Assembly (NCBI GenBank): GCA_022496805.1
Contig: CM040090.1
Coordinates: 13,820,001 to 13,884,000 of the forward strand
Length of the DNA: 64,000 bases
Direction: 5' to 3'
From: Pohlia nutans
Taxonomy: Eukaryota; Streptophyta; Bryopsida; Bryales; Mniaceae
Below are positions 58,610 to 64,000 of this stretch, one piece after another. The translations under genes were made by a program, and so were the position numbers. The notes beneath the pieces are model-generated. The model saw only the letters and a program-made list of their open reading frames with translations. It was not told the origin of the DNA and made no database searches. Each line of letters starts with the position of its first letter. Within the stretch, counting starts at the first letter, position 1.

Positions 58610-58904
58610 CATAATTGGGGGGTGTCTAAATCCCCCCATCGAGCGTGGCTTGGAGGCCAGCTTCGGAGGGGGTGGCAGGGGTGGGGTAAAACCTGCCCCC
58701 TATTTTTAAGTTGAGTAGAGCCCTACTTGATCTCAATGGGGCTCCCAAGGGTAATTTGAGGCTGCAGGCCCCAAATTTTCCAAAAAAAAAAACCAAAAAA
58801 AGTCCCCAAGTGGTCAAAATGGGGAGGGCCAGAAAAATGAGCCCAACCGAGCCTAGCATCCGAGCCACGCTCGATGGGGAGAAATAAAGAGACCCACATA
58901 ATTG
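58610..58904. mobile_element. Insertion of 279 bp with 8-bp target duplication CATAATTG
   Basis: CATAATTG lies at 58610-58617 and 58897-58904. The duplicate locus at 56100-56107 has a single CATAATTG followed directly by CCACG. The insert has inverted inner motifs (CCCCATCGAGCGTGGCT and AGCCACGCTCGATGGGG). An 8-bp duplication fits hAT or Mutator-type elements. Confidence 0.82.
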
Positions 58905-60017
58905 CCACGCTCGATCGCGAATGGACCACCCTGCATCATTCGAGCAGTTGACAACGGATCCCTCGACACGTGATTGTCATGCAGGATCACAATTGCACGG
59001 CAGGAAGATCGATGATCCAAAGACTGTCTGTTTTGAGCAAGCAAGCAGACTGAGGTCAGCAGACGACTCGCAAGTTATTTTACGGAATTCAAAACCCTAA
59101 GTTGCAACTTCTGGTAAAGCTCGTGTGGCATGGAAAGTCTAATTGCGGGCGCTCATAGCACTATAGTGGAATAGTACTGGTATCTGAATCACTTAGATGT
59201 AGCCGTGAATACTTTCATTAATCACATGACTATCAGACATTGCAAGACGACGGTACTTATAACCGACTTTCTTCTGCTCTAAACTGTTTTATTAATTCAT
59301 TGTGGATGTGTAATTGTGTATACACTAGTGGAACCCGTGCCGTTGAGCACATTGAGCTTGGGTTGTCTCCTTGACAGATTCCAGCGCAGAACGGTCGAGT
59401 GAGATAAACCAAGTTGTATTGTATAATAGATTGCAGCTGTGCGCTATGGAATCCAATGGATACTTATGATTAGGAAAACAAGCGAATCAATTAACTTAAT
59501 AACCCCTAAAGGACACATTTGGCCTCATGTGTTCTTAGCAGTTTTGAGTAGATCTTTTGTGGACTTCCTTTTTGTTCAAATTTCTATGTTTCTTGAACAA
59601 CACATGCAATGTTCTTCACAGATTCCAGCGATATAAAATTTGAAATCTACTTTTCACAATGTGATCAATTAAATTTTTCTTCTTAAGAACATAAATCCTT
59701 CAAGGTCCTTTAGGGGTTGTGCTCAAAAGCAACACTGGCAGGTAATACATCACTGTACTGTAGTAAAATATATTGTTCCTTGTGTTGTGTTCTGTACAAT
59801 AATCAAAACTGATGCAGAATGATCCGATTCATGCAACGTTGAATCTTTATAAGTTTCCACCGCATATATACTACACTCAGTCTAGGTCGCATGACATATC
59901 ACCTATATGTGAAGAAAGCTACTTATTGATACGTTTAATAAATCTTGTAAGAATTACGCACTTAGTTTCGACAAATAGTGAATTTGCGTATCCCTAATAG
60001 TACGCTATTAACTACAA
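58905..60017. other. Duplicated segment, then a TTAA-type element, no gene
   Basis: 58911-59150 continues the duplicate of 56108-56345. 59503-59716 is a GGACCAAG-subfamily relative (CCCCTAAAGGACAC to CAAGGTCCTTTAGGGG) whose target copies have decayed to ATAA and TTGT. TCCTTGACAGATTCCAGCGC at 59369 recurs at 62160, a short dispersed repeat with GAACGGTC(G/A)AGTGAGA. Confidence 0.6.
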
Positions 60018-60368
60018 TCATGGCCAAAACCTCCAGGGGAATGTCCACTTGTGCGCCGGAGTTTGCACATGACCGGCCTTGACTTGTTGTCGCGGCACTC
60101 GGTCGACAACAAATTTGCCATCGGATTCCGTAACGGTGATGCGCTCGTAGTCGCAGCAATCATCTGAATTGACGACGACCTTCTTCTCTGCGCAGGATTT
60201 TTTCTCTAACAAAAACTCTTGAAAAGTCCAGTTCAAACAGAGCTCCATGGCATGTTGACAGTCCCGTTTCACCACTGCGTGCGGGACGAAACAATTCCGG
60301 TTGCCGACTTTCATGACTAGATCATGCTCGGTTTCGTTCACGATCATGGTTGTGAGCTTGTCCTCCAT
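60018..60368 (-). CDS. Small conserved protein, paralogue 2 (116 residues, single exon)
   Basis: Starts at ATG 60368 (MEDKLTTMIVNETEHDLVMK); extensions upstream have only TTG. Aligned with paralogue 1 through MKVGNRNCF, AMELCLNWTFQEF, VNSDDCCDYERITVTESDGK and a WRFW-Pro end. It has a 10-residue insertion before the end (VQTPAHKWTFP). The substitutions are mostly conservative, suggesting both copies were kept under selection after duplication. Family and function are not recognised. Confidence 0.72.
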   Translation of the reverse strand: MEDKLTTMIVNETEHDLVMKVGNRNCFVPHAVVKRDCQHAMELCLNWTFQEFLLEKKSCAEKKVVVNSDDCCDYERITVTESDGKFVVDRVPRQQVKAGHVQTPAHKWTFPWRFWP

Positions 60369-60568
60369 CGGGAAACCAAACTCTAAGAGAATTATCCGGC
60401 CTGCCAATCACAACATAGGAGAGATCAGAATGGCTCGATGATCTCGAACAGAAGCTCGCTTGAATCCGAACTTGATCGTGAGTGAACAAACACAGATGGA
60501 GTGCCAGAATTAATGTAGAGACAAATTATTGGTAGGCCTTGAAGCTCAGAAGTAAAACGTCGACACAA

Positions 60569-61017
60569 TAGAGTTAACCGAAAACAGAAGAGGTATTCTG
60601 ACCCCCTAAAATCGTGGATCCGGAAGTTTGGAAGATTCCTGTTCTCCATGCAATTCGGAACTATCAGAGGCACAATCAAGGCTTCGTAATCAAGGCCTGA
60701 TGCGGTAGCAGGGAGGCGTGGGAAAAAAATAGCTCCTGTGTCTGACAGGGTGGGATAAGGCAGCTATACTATATTGTTATTTTTAAGTAAAGCGAGAGGA
60801 AGGAGGCAACTTGCAAGTAGATCTCTTCAGCCAACGCAGCTTCTGACATAAAACTCCCTTTAGAATGAGTTTTGCAGACTTTTTGACGGCAAAACTAGTT
60901 CACACTGCTCTCTATTTTGAATTCTTTGGAAACCATGCCAGTTTGCTTGGCTGCCTTAGATACGGGTCAGACTCACCTCACCTAACATGTATTTTCTCTT
61001 CTTTTCGGTTAACTCTA
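60569..61017. mobile_element. TA-flanked MITE, TIR GAGTTAACCGAAAA, copy 2
   Basis: TA then GAGTTAACCGAAAACAGA; right CTTTTCGGTTAACTC then TA. The right part (TTTGGAAACCATGCCAGTTT, GCTGCCTTAGATAC) is the inverse of the left part of copy 3 at 63268-63703. Confidence 0.82.
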
Positions 61018-62676
61018 ATTTCCGACTGAGAGTGGATTGAGAAGTCGGCCAAGCTGGATTGTCTGAATTCAAACTGAGGCGCGCGGGCCATGGAGTAATA
61101 CGGCGACAGCGTTGCCGATCGAGGATTTCGGTACCGACTTTGCAGATTGGTTTATCATTAAAATTTGCAGCTAGTCGGCACATGAGCTACGAAAATGTCA
61201 ATGTTGTCATGCCAAGAATTTAGAATTCTTTGTGCGTGCGACGAAGAGTATAAATTCCGACATTCGACGGAGCGCTGTACTGTCACTACTGTAGCAATCT
61301 CGCGGTCAGTTCCAGAACGCACTGCGAAAGTCCCGTCAAAGCTGCTTGTGAGTCAGAGGCTCCAGATCGTGCCAGTAATGTCTTGTCAAGGGATATCGAT
61401 TCATTTTCTAACCATTGTTTAATGCTGTACATGGATTTAGGGTTTGCGTGGGGCGTATAAATATACATATCGCACTTATCACGATACTAATTGCTCTTGA
61501 TTGCAAATAACTTTGGTGCAAGGAATATCTTATTGTTTAATTTGTTTTACAGTTTTTAAATTATGATCGAACGATCACATGCCTCGGTATTCTCGTTTAC
61601 AGGAAGACGTCAGCAGCATGATTCTTTGCAATATTACGATCATTGTATTGTATTATATGTTGTATTTTATTATATGTATTATACTAGTCAGACCCGTGCC
61701 GTTGAGCACATTAGAGAAATTCGCAAACTCTCTGGATCAGTGATGCAGAGATGCATCCTGTATCCTGGATAAGTTCAGATATCCGAATAGTTTCTAACAC
61801 AAGCCCAAGAGTGGTGTGCCGGCCTTGGAATAGGAATCATAAGGCTCTTAGTGGCCATGAGGTCCACGGTTCAAACCTTGGCGGCCACCATTGGTCAACC
61901 TTGTGGTGCACTAATAGGTGGGCCCCGGCGGCATTCTCGGTGGCGCGCCTCGACACGGGAGCAAACTCAGTCACTCTACTTTACTTACCGGAAATATAAC
62001 TCATCCGGTTTTTATTTTTGGAGCCCGACACTCCTACTTTTAATGTCCCGTGAGGCAGAATCTTTACTGACGCAGTACCGGAAGCCTGAGATTTCAGGAC
62101 TTTACGAATTTCTCTATTGACAGCCACTTGTTTTCACTTGTTTTTGAGCTTTGGTTGTCTCCTCAACAGATTCCAGCTTGGAACGGTCAAGTGAGACAAA
62201 CCGAGCTGTATTGTATAATAGATGTTAGAATTTATATTGTAGTCATTCGTAATCACTTTTCTCCTTGTCATCCTGCGGTGTTAAGATTTGGACTGTTCGC
62301 ACATTCGATCAAAGAGAAGTACCTCAGATTCTAACATCTAAGCACTTCTTCCCTTGAGGCTGTAGAATTTCAGAGGAGTTCCATGACGAATCGAATCGGT
62401 TTTTGCAAAGCAGAGTTTCAGGAAGAAACGGATACAGATTCTTTGTACTTGTAATATTCCCCGCTCCACCGACCATTGAACGCAGCAGTTGCTGCGAAAT
62501 TCACAAGCGTAGGCACTTTGGAAATTGATATTCGGGTGAGGTCGAGGCCCGCGGGCACAGAATACGACGTATAGTCTTGGCGTGGGAAGATGCTAGCCAG
62601 GGCACATGGCCCAAGGTGCAATGGAGCTCCGGGTCGCGTTAAACCTCCCCCATCGAACTTCTCGGGGGGAGGTAAC
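61018..62676. other. Interval with a SINE-like segment, no gene
   Basis: 61790-61990 has GGCCATGAGGTCCACGGTTCAAACCTTGG spread over a tRNA-like arrangement whose B box is GGTTCAAACC, followed by GGTGGGCCCC and a T-rich end near 62015. This resembles a tRNA-derived SINE on the plus strand. ACTAGT(C/G)(A/G)... CCCGTGCCGTTGAGCACATT occurs at 61690 and 59335, another dispersed fragment. No coding frame stands out. Confidence 0.45.
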
Positions 62677-63099
62677 TTAGAGCATGCCCAGCAGCTCCAG
62701 ATCAAATAAGTCCGCCAAGCATCAAGTTGACGGCCATTTTAAACTTAGAGGAATGTTGGAATAGAAGTACCCCAGCAAACAATCCTTGTGCGAACACCAA
62801 GGCAGTTTATTAAAAGAGAAAGTAATTCATAACACTTGATGGCCTTGAAGCATGAGCCAGTGAATAGGCTTCAAGGCCATTATCTTACCTTTGATTGGCA
62901 AAGATTCTTGCTTGGCGTGAGCAATTTTCTTCCTCCAAAGCTTCAGTATATGGCGGAGAAAACTCAAATAAAACCCACTGCCAAGCTATCTTGGTGATTG
63001 AGATGAGATTTTCTACTGATGCTGGGGTCATGTTCATGCCAAACCTCCGCCACCTTGAGGTTAGACTGGTGCTTTTGCATGCTGCTGGGCATGCTCTTA
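62677..63099. mobile_element. TTA-flanked Harbinger-type MITE, 417 bp
   Basis: TTA then GAGCATGCCCAGCAGCTCC; right GCTGCTGGGCATGCTC then TTA. It is the same length as the 54445-54861 copy and shares its interior. Non-coding. Confidence 0.83.
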
Positions 63100-63265
63100 G
63101 AGCCCACCAGGCGGAGGAAGCCGGGCAGCCCGTCATCCGGTCGGGGTCTTCGTTAGGAAACTGCAAGGTATTGCGGCAGTACTGCATCAGTATTGATTCG
63201 CCTAGATGTTAATAGGCCTAGTACAGAATAGTTCGTATACCTTTTGCAATATGGCGTGCAATAAG

Positions 63266-63705
63266 TAGAGTTAACCGAAAAGAAGAGAAAATACATGTTA
63301 GGTGAGGTGAATTTGACCTGTATCTAAGGCAGCGAAGCAAACTGGCATGGTTTCCAAAGAATTCAAAATAGAAAGGAATATAAACTAGTTTTGCCGTCAC
63401 AAAGGAGGCAAAATTGAGATGAAGGTGAGTTCAAAGAGAGCCAAGGCTTGGAGGCCATGGCCCACATCCACTTGAGATATAATTAGGTGACTCCATTGAT
63501 TAGTTGGCTCTCACAACTTGGAGCTCGTGTCTAAAATTAAAGATAGAGGGTATCTTCTTCCCTTGGAGCTCGTGTCTAAAATTCAAGATAGAGGGTATCT
63601 TCTTCCCTTGGAGCTTTGATTTCGGTTACACTAAAAGTGGGCATGCAGTCAGACTTCCTAAAATTTTGCAGGTCAGAACACCTCTTCTGTTTTTGGTTAA
63701 CTCTA
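63266..63705. mobile_element. TA-flanked MITE, TIR GAGTTAACCGAAAA, copy 3
   Basis: TA then GAGTTAACCGAAAAGAAG; right CTGTTTTTGGTTAACTC then TA. It contains a 48-bp tandem repeat (63519-63615: TTGGAGCTCGTGTCTAAAAT ... GGTATCTTCTTCCC), present twice plus a partial unit, which copy 2 lacks. Confidence 0.8.
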
Positions 63706-64000
63706 ATATCGTTGCAATATTGCAAGTGTATTGCACTGCACTACAATACTATATTGTATTCAAGGGTAGTATTGTTTCAATACTTGAGTAATATTGTTTC
63801 AATCTAAACTTATATGGGTACAAAATATTTAGTTTATTTACATTTTATGCCAAATGTTGCATTGTAGTAAATATGAGGGTCAAATGAAATGTCTCAATGG
63901 AGTACAAATATGAACTCTAAATGTTATTTGCCTTTACATTTCATAATATGTGTACAATGAACATTTCGCTATCGTGTCGTAAAATCTATATCCTAGCGTA
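63706..64000. other. AT-rich end of window
   Basis: Contains ATATTGTTTCAATACT/ATATTGTTTCAATCTA duplicates near 63765-63805 and ATATTGCAAGTGTATTGCAC. No gene. Confidence 0.4.

Overview
The window is nuclear DNA from a photosynthetic streptophyte, most likely a non-seed land plant (bryophyte, lycophyte or fern) or a close algal relative. Every convincing gene has GT-AG introns. The genes include a nuclear chloroplast NDH subunit (NdhM), L-galactose dehydrogenase of the plant vitamin C route, a PMP3/RCI2 membrane peptide, a plant-type ecdysoneless (ECD) protein and a plant-type NIP30/FAM192A protein. The lineage assignment is inference; no organelle or rRNA sequence is present to settle it.

Layout: 0.3-2.8 kb, a nested transposon holding a tRNA-derived SINE. 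5.98-6.7 kb, an unrecognised two-exon gene with a MITE in its intron. 9.17-10.86 kb, ndhM with a 148-bp intronic satellite. 11.7-14.1 kb (minus), L-galactose dehydrogenase in five exons. 18.05-19.67 kb, a nearly intact DD34E Tc1 transposon with one internal stop. 24.7-28.3 kb, a NIP30-like gene whose fourth intron is a nest of transposons; one exon has a stop and another is split by a MITE. 28-38.5 kb, almost pure transposon relics. 39.3-39.9 kb, PMP3. 42.7-46.4 kb (minus), ECD in seven exons. 46.5-49.3 kb, a chain of MITEs. 49.3-50.5 kb (minus), a tentative membrane protein. 52 and 60 kb (minus), a pair of paralogous small proteins inside duplicated, MITE-rich DNA.

The most striking signal is a large population of non-coding elements, about twenty, whose ends read TTAA-CCC(C/T)TAAA and TTTA(A/G)GGG-TTAA. 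The TTAA target site and CCCT start are the signature of piggyBac transposons, which I know mainly from animals and some protists and not as a typical land-plant component. No piggyBac transposase is encoded here. They lie with TA-flanked elements, TAA/TTA-flanked Harbinger-type MITEs, the Tc1 element and poly(A) insertions, often nested. Several insertion events can be proven because an uninterrupted paralogous site lies in the same window.

The host genes are unrelated housekeeping genes (electron transport, ascorbate synthesis, membrane stress response, nuclear regulators) and form no operon or cluster. What links them is that most of their introns carry MITEs.
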